Both the position numbers and the translations under genes were made by a program. Source: JAQGMJ01 sp036498945 (GTDB lineage: Bacteria > Pseudomonadota > Gammaproteobacteria > Burkholderiales > JAEUOS01). Taken from it: 64,000 nt of DNA. The notes beneath the pieces were generated by a model that saw only the letters and a list, made by a program, of their open reading frames with translations, made no database searches and was not told where the DNA came from. This document shows, in pieces, positions 33,922 to 42,550 of this stretch; within the stretch, counting starts at the first letter, position 1, and every line of letters begins with the position of its first letter. The stretch lies in contig DASYEQ010000063.1 in NCBI GenBank assembly GCA_036498945.1, forward strand, positions 9,211 to 73,210, written 5' to 3'.

Positions 33922-34488
33922 TTACGCGGCGGCCATGCCTTTGACCGGCACGGTGGGGTCGGGGCGGCGGGTCAGGCCCACGGTCTTCTCGATCAGGCGC
34001 TCCAGGCCACGCCACACACCCAATTCATCCAGCACCGGGTTGAGCACGTTGGTAAGTGAACAGTAGTGCGTGTCCTTCATCCCGCGATGATGCTGCGCAT
34101 GGTGGCGCTGGGTCTGCAGCACCTTGATCTTTTGCAGGAAGGTGACGATGCGGCCGTTTTCCTGCGCATTCTGGTGTGACCACTTGTGGACCTGGTTGGC
34201 GTTTACCGCGCAGATCACGAACACCCACACCGGCCAGGTGAGCACATCGAAGTAGGAGGCGGAGGCAATCACCACCGCGCCCACCAGCAGCAGGTCCCAC
34301 GAGCTTTCCAGCCAGCCGTGGCTGACGAAGGCGCGCGGCTTGATGTGGTGCTCGATGTTGGCATTGGCGATCAGCTTGCCGATCACCGGCGTGTCCGCCC
34401 GGGCGTAGGCGTCTTCGGCCCAGTGGACGGCGCCGGAGACGAGGTCGGCGGCGAGAACGGCGGTGGTGCCCATCATGATCGGTCCCAT
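33922..34488 (-). CDS. Plasmanylethanolamine desaturase (PEDS1/CarF/TMEM189) homologue
   Basis: 188 residues. The family blocks appear in order and spacing: DLVSGAVHWAEDAY (human DFASGLIHWGADTW), TPVIGKLIANANIEHHIKP (LPIVGKAF..FREHHIDP), FVSHGWLESSWD, NANQVHKWSHQ (FTNQIHKWSH), QRHHAQHHRGMKDTHYC (RKHHRIHH...TYFC) and LNPVLDELGVWRGLERLI (LNYPLEKIGFWRRLEDLI). The histidines H22, H47, H48, H57, H101, H105, H129, H130, H133 and H134 form the di-iron pattern; two or three hydrophobic helices fit an inner-membrane desaturase. PEDS1 makes the vinyl-ether bond of plasmalogens; plant FAD4 of the same fold desaturates a lipid acyl chain, so the substrate is open. GGAAGAAT precedes the ATG. Confidence 0.85.
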   Translation of the reverse strand: MGPIMMGTTAVLAADLVSGAVHWAEDAYARADTPVIGKLIANANIEHHIKPRAFVSHGWLESSWDLLLVGAVVIASASYFDVLTWPVWVFVICAVNANQVHKWSHQNAQENGRIVTFLQKIKVLQTQRHHAQHHRGMKDTHYCSLTNVLNPVLDELGVWRGLERLIEKTVGLTRRPDPTVPVKGMAAA

Positions 34489-34623
34489 ATTCTTCCGGAA
34501 AGCGGTTTTGGATGGCCGGCTTTCCTGCTCCTTGCCTGTTGTTTTGAAGGACCCGGCGGTATTGCTTGCGGGTTGAGGGCATTCTTCCCGCGCGCGGCGG
34601 CACGCTCAAGCGCGGTGGCTGAA

Positions 34624-34640
34624 GTAGCGTGCCACGCTAC
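34624..34640. promoter_or_regulatory. Odd palindrome upstream of ubiB
   Basis: GTAGCGTG-C-CACGCTAC, two perfect 8-base arms around one base, in the 293-base gap between the divergent desaturase-like gene and ubiB. It may be an operator or an RNA hairpin; nothing else is recognisable in this gap. Confidence 0.4.
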
Positions 34641-34781
34641 CCGGCGGCGCGCCGCGGGCGACGCCAGGGGCGGTGGCCTGCGGCCGCGCGGGCGCATATC
34701 GGGTAAAGTGCCGTCTGTTCCGCCGCTTTGCGCTCCTCTCGTTCTTCAGGTTTTTCCTTGGCCTCCCGACTGCTTCCCCAA

Positions 34782-36344
34782 GTGCGTTTTTTCCGCCTGA
34801 TCAAGATCATGGCCATTGCGTTCCGCTTTGGCCTGGACGAGTTTTTCATGGCGGCGGCGCGCGAAAGCTGGCAAAAGTCCCTCTACGACCGGCTGTTTTT
34901 CTGGCGCCACTTCGAGACGCCACGCGGCGAGCGCCTGCGCCTGGCCCTGGAATCGCTCGGGCCCATATTCGTCAAGTTCGGCCAACTGCTGTCGACCCGG
35001 CGCGACCTGCTGCCGCCGGACATCGCCGATGAACTGGCGCGCCTGCAGGACCGCGTGCCGCCTTACGACGGCAACGTGGCGGTGCGCGAGATCGAGCGCG
35101 GCCTGAACCGCAAGCTGGAGGCGATGTTCGTCGCCTTCGACCGCCAGCCGATCGCCTCCGCCTCGATTGCCCAGGTCCACTTCGCCACCTTGCACGACGG
35201 TAGGCAGGTCGCCGTCAAGGTGCTGCGCCCGAATATGCTGCAGGTGATCGAAAGCGACATCGCGCTGATGCGCATCGCCGCCGGCCTGGTCGAAACCCTA
35301 TGGACCGACGGCAAGCGCCTGCGGCCGCGCGAGGTGGTGGGCGAGTTCGACACCTATCTGCACGACGAGCTGGACCTTGTGCGCGAAGGCGCCAACGCCA
35401 GCCAGTTGCGGCGCAATTTCGCCCCCGGCACGCCGCGCGGGCAGCTGCTGATCGTGCCGGAGATCATCTGGGATTACACCGCTTCCAACGTGCTGACGAT
35501 GGAGCGTATGAAGGGCATCCCGATCTCGCAGATCGACCGCCTCAAGGCCGCCAACGTCGACCTGAAAAAATTGTCGCGCGACGGCGTCGAAATTTTCTTC
35601 AGCCAGGTGTTCGCCGACGGTTTTTTCCATGCCGACATGCACCCCGGCAACATCTACGTCAGCGACGATCCGAAGACGCTCGGACGCTATATCGCGCTGG
35701 ATTTCGGCATCGTCGGCACGCTCTCGGATTTCGACAAGGATTACCTGGCGAAGAACTTCCTCGCCTTTTTCAACCGCGATTACCATCGCGTTGCCGCCCT
35801 GCACATCGAGTCCGGCTGGGTGCCGGAAGGTACCAACGTCGAAGCGCTGGAAGGCGCGGTGCGGGCGGTGTGCGAGCCGTATTTCAACCGGCCGCTGTCC
35901 GAATTGTCGCTGGGCCAGGTGCTGCTGCGCCTGTTCCAGACCTCACGCCGCTTCAACGTCGAAATCCAGCCGCAGCTGGTGCTGTTGCAAAAGACCCTGC
36001 TCAACATCGAAGGCCTGGGGCGCGACCTCGACCCCGACCTCGACCTCTGGACCACCGCCAAGCCCTACCTGGAACGCTGGATGCACAAGCAGATCGGCTG
36101 GGACGGCTTCATCGAGAACATCAGGCACGAGGCGCCGCATCTGGCGAAGATGCTGCCGCAGTGGCCGCGCCTGATCACGCGCGCGCTCGAATCCGCGGCC
36201 GATCAGCGTGACGACGGCGAATTGATCAAGCACCTGCTCGCGGCCACCGAGCGCCAGGGGCGCTGGATCAAGGGGCTGGCGCTGTTGCTGGTGCTGATCG
36301 CCGCCGTATGGGGCGCGGAACTGGTCTACCTGCTGCGGCGCTGA
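34782..36344 (+). CDS. ubiB: Ubiquinone biosynthesis protein UbiB (ABC1/ADCK atypical kinase)
   Basis: 520 residues. Family marks: KxGQ motif in GPIFVKFGQLLSTRRDLLPPDIADELARLQD, IASASIAQVHFATLHDGRQVAVKVLRP (Ala-rich loop and Lys), FHADMHPGNIYV (catalytic loop) and YIALDFGIVGTL (metal-binding DFG). Two C-terminal membrane helices (WIKGLALLLVLIAAVWGAELVYLL) anchor it. It is an ATPase that assists extraction or delivery of ubiquinone precursors. The GTG at 34782 (MRFFRLIKIMAIAFRFGLDEF) fits the family start; an ATG at 34809 and a TTG at 34728 are alternatives. Confidence 0.95.
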   Translation: MRFFRLIKIMAIAFRFGLDEFFMAAARESWQKSLYDRLFFWRHFETPRGERLRLALESLGPIFVKFGQLLSTRRDLLPPDIADELARLQDRVPPYDGNVAVREIERGLNRKLEAMFVAFDRQPIASASIAQVHFATLHDGRQVAVKVLRPNMLQVIESDIALMRIAAGLVETLWTDGKRLRPREVVGEFDTYLHDELDLVREGANASQLRRNFAPGTPRGQLLIVPEIIWDYTASNVLTMERMKGIPISQIDRLKAANVDLKKLSRDGVEIFFSQVFADGFFHADMHPGNIYVSDDPKTLGRYIALDFGIVGTLSDFDKDYLAKNFLAFFNRDYHRVAALHIESGWVPEGTNVEALEGAVRAVCEPYFNRPLSELSLGQVLLRLFQTSRRFNVEIQPQLVLLQKTLLNIEGLGRDLDPDLDLWTTAKPYLERWMHKQIGWDGFIENIRHEAPHLAKMLPQWPRLITRALESAADQRDDGELIKHLLAATERQGRWIKGLALLLVLIAAVWGAELVYLLRR

Positions 36345-36361
36345 AACCGCGCGAGCCTGCC

Positions 36362-37888
36362 CTAACGCGCTTGCGACGCGGCGGCGGGTTCCGGCACGGG
36401 CCCGCGCCCTTCGTGGGCGTGCTCGTGCTCCGGCTGATGGCCGTGGCGCAGCCGGTCATGCAGTCCCGGATCATGCGGCAGCAACTGCGGCGCGAGCGAG
36501 CCGATCAGCATGCCAAAGAGACTGGCGACCACGCCGGCCATTTGCGCCGGCACCAGCGGGGCTTCACCGCCGTAGCGCAACATCAGCAGCCACACCGCCA
36601 GGCCGCACAGCACCGCGAGAATCGCACCCTGGTTGGTGGCACGGCGCCAATACAGGCCAAAGGTGAGCGGCACGAAGGCGGCCACCAGGGTCACCTGGTA
36701 GGCGTTCTCCACCATCTTGAAAATGCTCGCCTTGGAAAACACCGCATAGATGGTCACCGCGATGGTGAAGCACACCGTCACAATGCGCATGGTGAGCAGC
36801 ATCTTGCGGTCCGAAGGATGCGGGCCGAGAAGCGGCTTGATCAGGTTTTCGGTGAAGGTGACGGAGGGCGCCAGCAGGGTGGCGGAAGCGCAACTCTTGA
36901 TTGCCGAGAGCAGGGCGCCGAAGAACATGATCTGCGCGAACAGCGGCGTGTGCGTGCGCACCAGGGTCGGCAGGATGTATTGCGGGTCGGTGTCGATCAG
37001 GCGCTTGACCATGGCCGGGTCGATCAGCGTGGCCGAGTAGACCAGGAACATCGGCACGAAAGCGAACATGAAATACAGGCAGCCGCCCAGCACCGAGCCC
37101 CAGATGGCGATCTTTTCCGTCTTCGATGACTGTACGCGCTGGAACACGTCCTGCTGCGGAATCGAGCCCAGCATCATGGTGATCCACGCCGCTGTGAAGC
37201 CCAGGATTTCCTTGAGATCAAGGGAAGGCCAGAAGCTGAACTTGCCGGCCTCGCGCGCATGGTTCACCACCACCTCCACGCCGCCCACCACGCCCGAGAC
37301 CTCCCCGCCGATCCACAGCATGCCCACGCAGATGATGATCATCTGCAAAAAGTCGGTCACCGCCACCGCCCACATACCGCCGAAGAACGTATAGATCAGG
37401 ATGGTGGCCGAGCCGATGCACATGCCCGCCAGCTTGCTGATTTCCCCGTCCGACACCAGGTTGAACACCAGGCCCAGCGCGGTGATCTGCGCGCCCACCC
37501 AGCCGAGATAGGAAAGCACGATGGCGATCGTCGTCAGCACTTCCACCGTGCGTCCGAAGCGGCGTTTGTAGAAGTCGCCGATGGTGAGCAGGTTCATGCG
37601 GTACAGGGGCGCCGCGAAAAACAGGCCGACCGCGATCAGGCAAAGGGAAGAGCCGAAGGGGTCCGCCACCACGCCTTTCAGGCCGTCTTTCAGGAAGGTG
37701 GCGGGAATGCCCAGCACCGTCTCCGAGCCGAACCAGGTAGCGAACACCGTCGCCGTCACCATGTAGAACGGCAGGTGGCGCCCGGCCACCGCGAAGTCCT
37801 TGGTGTTGTGCACCCGGGTCGCCGCCCACAGGCCGATGCCGACTGAAATGATCCAGTAGCCGATGACAAACCAGAACAGCGCGTGCAT
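36362..37888 (-). CDS. Sodium:solute symporter (SSS family)
   Basis: 508 residues, about 13 membrane helices. N terminus FWFVIGYWIISVGIGLWAATRVHNTKDFAVAGRHLPFYMVTATVFATWFGSETVLGIPATFLKDGL is typical SSS (..D..lagR.lp......t..at.fgg...lG.p). Also YTFFGGMWAVAVTDFLQMIIICVGM (the SSS signature GG..aVa.TD..Q) and GSIPQQDVFQRVQSSKT. The C-terminal tail is His/Pro-rich (HDRLRHGHQPEHEHAHEGRGP). It imports an organic acid or amino acid with Na+. It is divergent from the DRE-TIM metallolyase-like gene, a possible functional partner. Confidence 0.92.
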   Translation of the reverse strand: MHALFWFVIGYWIISVGIGLWAATRVHNTKDFAVAGRHLPFYMVTATVFATWFGSETVLGIPATFLKDGLKGVVADPFGSSLCLIAVGLFFAAPLYRMNLLTIGDFYKRRFGRTVEVLTTIAIVLSYLGWVGAQITALGLVFNLVSDGEISKLAGMCIGSATILIYTFFGGMWAVAVTDFLQMIIICVGMLWIGGEVSGVVGGVEVVVNHAREAGKFSFWPSLDLKEILGFTAAWITMMLGSIPQQDVFQRVQSSKTEKIAIWGSVLGGCLYFMFAFVPMFLVYSATLIDPAMVKRLIDTDPQYILPTLVRTHTPLFAQIMFFGALLSAIKSCASATLLAPSVTFTENLIKPLLGPHPSDRKMLLTMRIVTVCFTIAVTIYAVFSKASIFKMVENAYQVTLVAAFVPLTFGLYWRRATNQGAILAVLCGLAVWLLMLRYGGEAPLVPAQMAGVVASLFGMLIGSLAPQLLPHDPGLHDRLRHGHQPEHEHAHEGRGPVPEPAAASQAR

Positions 37889-38156
37889 GCAACTCCCCGA
37901 ATGGCGACCAGCGTGGCGACGGGCGGCGGCCCGCGATTCACCGCGCCCGGCTGGTGCTCGCCGGTTCCCGCCCGTTAACCGGCCTTATTTTATGCCAAGC
38001 GGCTGCGTCCGATCGTCGCGTCATCCAGCGGTTTGCCGTTTTTACCTACCCTCCGGCGGCGCATTGCCCGACACTTGCGCTCGACCTTTGATTCGCGTGC
38101 CGCGTCTTGTCAGAATGCAGGTGGGTCCATCGATTCACCATCACCAGGAAATTCCG

Positions 38157-39479
38157 ATGTCATCTTTTGACACTCGCATGCAGGCCGCTCTGGTGCATCT
38201 CGACCACGCGCAGCAAAAAATCGACGTCCTGCGCAATCTCGATCCTTTCCTGATCGACTTGTCGCTGCGCGAAAACCCGGTAGGCGCGCGCGTCGGTCAG
38301 ACACTGGCGGACAAGCTGGCCATATTGCCCCGGGTGCGCGAATTCGGTTTCAGGAACATCCTGCTCGGCACCCTCGACTACGCCTACCCGCAGGAACTGG
38401 AGGTCGACGACGATTTCATGATCACCCTGCGCGACAACGGCGCCGATATGACCGGCTGCTTCGCCTTCACCCAGATTGGCGCCCTCGATGCCACCGGCGA
38501 ATTCGTTCCCGACCCTTCGCAGACCAAGTTGCAAAGCTACTGCGTGCCCAACACCCTGCACGAGATCTATCTCAGCGACCGCGGCATGCAAAGCGCATAT
38601 GGCACCGTCGATATTGGCACCCTGCGCGCCAATACGGTGGCGAGCATCGCCTGGCTGATCGCCAACATCCGCGGCGAAGGCGGCGGGCGGCCGCGCATCC
38701 TGATCAACGTGGTGGACGGCTGCGACGCCTTTGCGGAAAACCCGCAACGCACCTGCGAGATGCTGGAGCTACTGGCGGCGCAGCCGATCGAGGGCGTGAG
38801 CTTCGAGGACGACCGCGGCACCTACCTGCCGTTCCAGGTCGGCGCCTACGTGCGCATGGCGCGCCAGTTCCTGCCGCCGCCGCTGAAAATCCTGATGCAC
38901 ATGCACGCCGGCGGCGGCTTCGAAAATGCCTCCATCATCGAAGCCCTGGCCTGCGGCGCCGACGGCGCCTGGGGCGGCCTGCCCAAGCGCGCCGCCATCA
39001 TCGGCCATGCCTCGCTGGGCGAATTGATCGCCAACCTGGTGCGCGTGGGCAACCCCAACATGGGCGCCACGTATCAACTCGGCAACCTGCTGCCGCTTGC
39101 CGCCACACTGCAAGTCGAAGACGAGATGCAGGCGGTACCGGAGGACCTGCCGATCCTCGGCGCCAATGCCTACCGCCTCACCATGAGCTTTTTCGAACAG
39201 GTCCGCGGGCGCTTCATGGACCTGCCGCCGGCGGCCATCGGCGGTAACTACGGCTTTCGCGTCTGCCCGGTGGTGAGCGACCCGGCGGTGCTCGCCGGGC
39301 GCCTGGCGGAAGTCACCCGGCGGCCGGTGGACGATTTTCCGCAAGCCGTGCTGGAGCAGATGGTGTTCCTGATGCGACGCGACCTGCGCGCGGGTGAACG
39401 CATTGTTTATGACGAGCCGGTCAATCTGGTCGAACTCTACGAGCGGGCCCTGCAATCGCTGCAGGAGGCGGGCCGGTGA
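38157..39479 (+). CDS. DRE-TIM metallolyase (HMGL-like) superfamily protein
   Basis: 440 residues. It fits the HMGL-like TIM barrel: strand 1 LIDLSLRENPVGARVGQTLADKLAILPRVREFGFRNILLGTLDY (family TLRDG.Q), the metal-binding HxH in LKILMHMHAGGGFENASIIEALACGADGAWGG (His248, His250), and AAIIGHASLGELI. The metal-ligand Asp of LRDG is Glu39 here. Such enzymes make or break C-C bonds of acyl-CoA or 2-oxoacids (homocitrate/isopropylmalate synthases, HMG-CoA lyase); the substrate is unknown. The start at 38157 has AGGAA upstream. Divergent from the SSS symporter across 268 bases. Confidence 0.7.
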   Translation: MSSFDTRMQAALVHLDHAQQKIDVLRNLDPFLIDLSLRENPVGARVGQTLADKLAILPRVREFGFRNILLGTLDYAYPQELEVDDDFMITLRDNGADMTGCFAFTQIGALDATGEFVPDPSQTKLQSYCVPNTLHEIYLSDRGMQSAYGTVDIGTLRANTVASIAWLIANIRGEGGGRPRILINVVDGCDAFAENPQRTCEMLELLAAQPIEGVSFEDDRGTYLPFQVGAYVRMARQFLPPPLKILMHMHAGGGFENASIIEALACGADGAWGGLPKRAAIIGHASLGELIANLVRVGNPNMGATYQLGNLLPLAATLQVEDEMQAVPEDLPILGANAYRLTMSFFEQVRGRFMDLPPAAIGGNYGFRVCPVVSDPAVLAGRLAEVTRRPVDDFPQAVLEQMVFLMRRDLRAGERIVYDEPVNLVELYERALQSLQEAGR

Positions 39480-39573
39480 AAATTTGTGTCATGGCGCCCG
39501 ATACGCATGGCAATGCGCGCGGGGCTTGGGTATAGTGGGTACGAGGGGTAACGGTTTTACTGGAGTACAGAGG

Positions 39574-40518
39574 ATGGACGATAAATTGGGACCGGGCGGC
39601 GACGCCACGGTTTACAAGACGCTCTTGGAGTCGACCAAGGCGATCCCCTGGAAGATCGAGTGGGCCACGCAGGCGTTCAGCTACATCGGCCCGCAGATCG
39701 AGGAATTGCTGGGCTGGTCGCAGTCGAGCTGGCTTAGCGCCAATGACTGGGCCATGCGCATCCACGAGGAAGACCGCGAGCGCGTGGTCAACTTCTGCAT
39801 TTCGCAATCGCAGGCCGGCGTCGATCACGAGGCCGACTATCGCGCTCTCACCAGCGGCGGCAACTACGTGTGGATCCGCGACGTGGTGCACGTGATGCGC
39901 AACGCCGCCGGCGAAGTAGAGGCGCTGGTCGGCTTCATGTTCGACATCAGCGAGCGCAAGAAAAGCGAGGAGGAACTGGCGCGCCTGAACAAGCAGCTCG
40001 AAATGCTCTCGTTCAAGGACGAACTCACGGGCCTGGCGAACCGGCGTATGTTCAATGTCACGCTGGAAAAGGAATGGACGCGCGCCCAGCGCAGCAGCAG
40101 TCCGCTGTCGCTGATCATGCTCGATATCGATTACTTCAAGCAGTACAACGACCACTACGGCCACTTGCAGGGCGACGAATGCTTGCGCGAGATCGGCCTG
40201 GCCCTGGGCGCCATGTCCACCCGCGCCAGCGACCTGGTGGCGCGCTTCGGTGGCGAGGAATTTGCCATCCTGCTGCCTGAATCTGATCGTGTCGCCGCCT
40301 TCGGGGTGGCGGAACGCTGCCGCACCCACATCCGCAGCTTGCGCATGCCGCACGAGAAATCACCGCTCGGGCATGTGCTGACCATCAGCGTGGGCGTCGA
40401 GACCGTGGTGCCGACCCAGCAGAGCACGCCGCGCCAATTCATCGATACGGTCGACAAGCTGCTTTACCGGGCCAAGCAAATGGGCCGTGATCGCGCCGAG
40501 GCTGGGCAGTCCAGCTGA
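39574..40518 (+). CDS. PAS-GGDEF diguanylate cyclase
   Basis: 314 residues, soluble. PAS domain at about 20-130 (FSYIGPQIEELLGWSQSSWLSANDWAMRIHEEDRERVVNF..., WIRDVVHVMRNAAGEVEALVGFMFDISERKK), short coiled coil, then a GGDEF domain with LTGLANRRMF, LDIDYFKQYNDHYGHLQGDECL, ARFGGEEFAILLPE (intact GGEEF active site) and inhibitory RxxD (RASD) five residues before it. It should make c-di-GMP in response to an intracellular signal, with product inhibition. The ATG at 39574 has TGGAG upstream. Confidence 0.93.
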   Translation: MDDKLGPGGDATVYKTLLESTKAIPWKIEWATQAFSYIGPQIEELLGWSQSSWLSANDWAMRIHEEDRERVVNFCISQSQAGVDHEADYRALTSGGNYVWIRDVVHVMRNAAGEVEALVGFMFDISERKKSEEELARLNKQLEMLSFKDELTGLANRRMFNVTLEKEWTRAQRSSSPLSLIMLDIDYFKQYNDHYGHLQGDECLREIGLALGAMSTRASDLVARFGGEEFAILLPESDRVAAFGVAERCRTHIRSLRMPHEKSPLGHVLTISVGVETVVPTQQSTPRQFIDTVDKLLYRAKQMGRDRAEAGQSS

Positions 40519-40582
40519 ATTCGCGGCGGGTCGGAAAACGGGCTAAGCCGGCCAGCCGTATCCGGCGGCCGCGTGGACCTGC

Positions 40583-40783
40583 CTAGTGCGCGCCCACGCC
40601 GGGGCCGAGTGGATTGGGCTCGCCCGGCGCCGCGCTTTGCATCAGCACCAGGCGCGCTTCTTCCAGCAGTCCGGGTGCGCGCATCTCGAAACGCGCGGTG
40701 GGTCCGTGCGTACGCACGTCGCGGATCAGATCGGCCAGGCCGACCACGGTCTGGCGCAGGTGTTCTACGTTGTTCTGGCTCAT
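40583..40783 (-). CDS. Small conserved-looking protein, unknown function
   Basis: 66 residues: MSQNNVEHLRQTVVGLADLIRDVRTHGPTARFEMRAPGLLEEARLVLMQS..., an amphipathic helical N-terminal half and a Gly/Pro tail. A strong ribosome site (GGAGG, 8 bases before the ATG) supports translation. No family recognised. It converges with the PAS-GGDEF gene. Confidence 0.55.
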   Translation of the reverse strand: MSQNNVEHLRQTVVGLADLIRDVRTHGPTARFEMRAPGLLEEARLVLMQSAAPGEPNPLGPGVGAH

Positions 40784-41076
40784 GTCACCGTACCTCCAGG
40801 GGGCCGGGCGGCATATTTACCCGGGACTGTTACCCTATAGTAGTTTTCCCGGCCCGATTTCTACTGTCCGCAGGCTGCGGATAGCCGTGTAGGACACGGC
40901 CGATCTTCTTTGTTATAGGGGCGCCGAACACCGGCCCCTCGGTCTATATTTGCGCAGGCGGCCTGAAATCCCGAATATCAGACGGATTTCACAATCTTGC
41001 GCACCGCTCGACATATTGTGGATGGGCCGCGCACGTATTCTTCAGGCGTTGCCGGCCAAACGTGAAAGAACAATCC
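40784..41076. other. Intergenic region with an inverted repeat
   Basis: 293 bases with lower GC than the surroundings, holding the divergent promoters of the 66-residue gene and the hydroxylase-like gene. TGAAATCC (near 40963) and GGATTTCA (near 40983) form an 8-base inverted repeat just after GCGGCCTGA, the same linker found in the mre repeats, but without the full double-hairpin structure. No gene seen. Confidence 0.4.
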
Positions 41077-41616
41077 ATGTACTTGAGCAAAGCCGCCTAC
41101 TACGCCGACTTCGTGGTGTTTCCCTTGTTGATGCTGCTGCTGGCCAGCGCCCCGGTCTGGGCGACGCCTTGGGGCGATGCCGCCTGGATCGGCGCCGCGT
41201 TCTGCGGTTTCGCCGCCTATTCGCTGCTGGAGTACGTCCTGCACCGCTTCGTGCTGCACCGCCTGCCGCCGTTTTCGCGCATGCATGCCCTGCACCACGA
41301 ACACCCGGCCGCGATGATCGGCACGCCGACCTGGGTCACCGCCGGCGCCGCCCTGGGCGTGCTATGCCTGGCCTGGCTTCTCGCGGGCCGCGTGCCCGCC
41401 TGCGGTTTCACCTTCGGGCTGATGCTGGGTTACGTCTGGTACGGGGCCGTGCACCACGCGGTACATCATTGGTCGGCGCGCAAGGGCTCGTGGCTTTACC
41501 AGCTCAAGCGCCGCCACAACGTGCATCACTACGCCAGCCAGCCCTGCAACTATGGCGTCACCACCGCGCTGTGGGACCGGCTGTTTGGTTCCGAGCGGCG
41601 GCGCAAGGTGGTCTAG
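41077..41616 (+). CDS. Fatty acid hydroxylase-superfamily membrane protein
   Basis: 179 residues. His-cluster pattern of the sterol desaturase/fatty acid hydroxylase superfamily: LLEYVLHRFVLHRLPPFSRMHALHHEHPAAM (H..H...H..HH), GAVHHAVHHWSARKG and RRHNVHHYASQPCNYGVTTALWDRLFGS, the last closely resembling family C termini. Four hydrophobic helices. It should be a di-iron hydroxylase or desaturase at the inner membrane; the lipid, sterol or carotenoid substrate is unknown. The start is the ATG at 41077 (MYLSKAAYYADF) with GAAAGAAC upstream. Confidence 0.85.
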   Translation: MYLSKAAYYADFVVFPLLMLLLASAPVWATPWGDAAWIGAAFCGFAAYSLLEYVLHRFVLHRLPPFSRMHALHHEHPAAMIGTPTWVTAGAALGVLCLAWLLAGRVPACGFTFGLMLGYVWYGAVHHAVHHWSARKGSWLYQLKRRHNVHHYASQPCNYGVTTALWDRLFGSERRRKVV

Positions 41617-41624
41617 CGCCGCGC

Positions 41625-42452
41625 TCACGCCTTTTGCCGGCGGCGGCGCCAGAGCCGGCGCAAGCCCCACAGCGGCACCAGCAACAATACGCCGAAGGGC
41701 AGGGCATAAGCCAGGGTGACCAGCGCCGCCGCGATGCCGGCGGCCAGGTTGGCGCCGAAACTTCCCAGGGCGTCAAGCGTCGGCCGCCAGGCGGAAGCCT
41801 GGTCGCGGGCGCTGATCTGGATGTTCAGCAACTCCGTGTCCACACGCTGGTGAAGATGCGCGCTGGCGCCGCTCTGCGCCTCGATCTGGCTTTGTACCTG
41901 CGCCAGTTCCTGGTTGACGCGAATCAGCGTGTCGATGGTGTTGGCAGCGCGGCCGCGCAGCTCTTCCAGGCGCGTGCGGTAGTCCTTGAGCATGGCGAGC
42001 TTGCGCTCGCCGTCCTCGATCGGGCCGCCAAGGTCTTCAGCGCTCATCTGCTGGCTGGCGATCTCGCCCTGCGTGCCCAGTAGCGCGGTGAGCCGGCGGA
42101 TGCCGGCCGGCGCGGCGCGCAATTGCAGGCCGGCGCCCGGCATCCGGCCGCCGGCGAGCGAAGCACGGAGCACCACGCAGCCCTCGGCGGCGGCGCAGGC
42201 AGCCTGGATCGCGTCGTAGGCGGGTGCCACCTTGGCGGCGTCCGTATCCAGTTGCACGCTGTGCTCGTAGGCCAGGTAGCGAATGCGTGCCTCCCCGGTT
42301 GCCTTGCGCGATGCGCCGGCCGCGCCCGCCGCAGCCGGCGATGCGGATTGCGCGAGCGATACCGGGGATTGTTTGCCGGCGGAGGCAAACTCCTGCTTTG
42401 AGCAGGCACACAAGGCGAAAGTGGCCAGCAAGGCGGCCGGAAAAAGGCGCAT
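41625..42452 (-). CDS. DUF4349 lipoprotein
   Basis: 275 residues. Lipoprotein signal MRLFPAALLATFALCAC (lipobox ending at a Cys). The DUF4349 layout follows: RYLAYEHSVQLDTDAAKVAPAYDAIQAAC, a coiled-coil middle (DYRTRLEELRGRAANTIDTLIRVNQELAQVQSQIEAQSG), QRVDTELLNIQISARDQ, and a C-terminal membrane helix (AAGIAAALVTLAYALPFGVLLLVPLWGL) with a basic tail. It would be anchored at both ends. Function unknown. Divergent from the next exported protein over 98 bases. Confidence 0.82.
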   Translation of the reverse strand: MRLFPAALLATFALCACSKQEFASAGKQSPVSLAQSASPAAAGAAGASRKATGEARIRYLAYEHSVQLDTDAAKVAPAYDAIQAACAAAEGCVVLRASLAGGRMPGAGLQLRAAPAGIRRLTALLGTQGEIASQQMSAEDLGGPIEDGERKLAMLKDYRTRLEELRGRAANTIDTLIRVNQELAQVQSQIEAQSGASAHLHQRVDTELLNIQISARDQASAWRPTLDALGSFGANLAAGIAAALVTLAYALPFGVLLLVPLWGLRRLWRRRRQKA

Positions 42453-42550
42453 GAATGCTCCATTGAGTGCAGTATCGGGACCAACACCTCGAACGGACGG
42501 CGGCGGCGAAAGGGGTTATGCTCCGGCGCTTTCAATCCCCTTGTTGCGCA

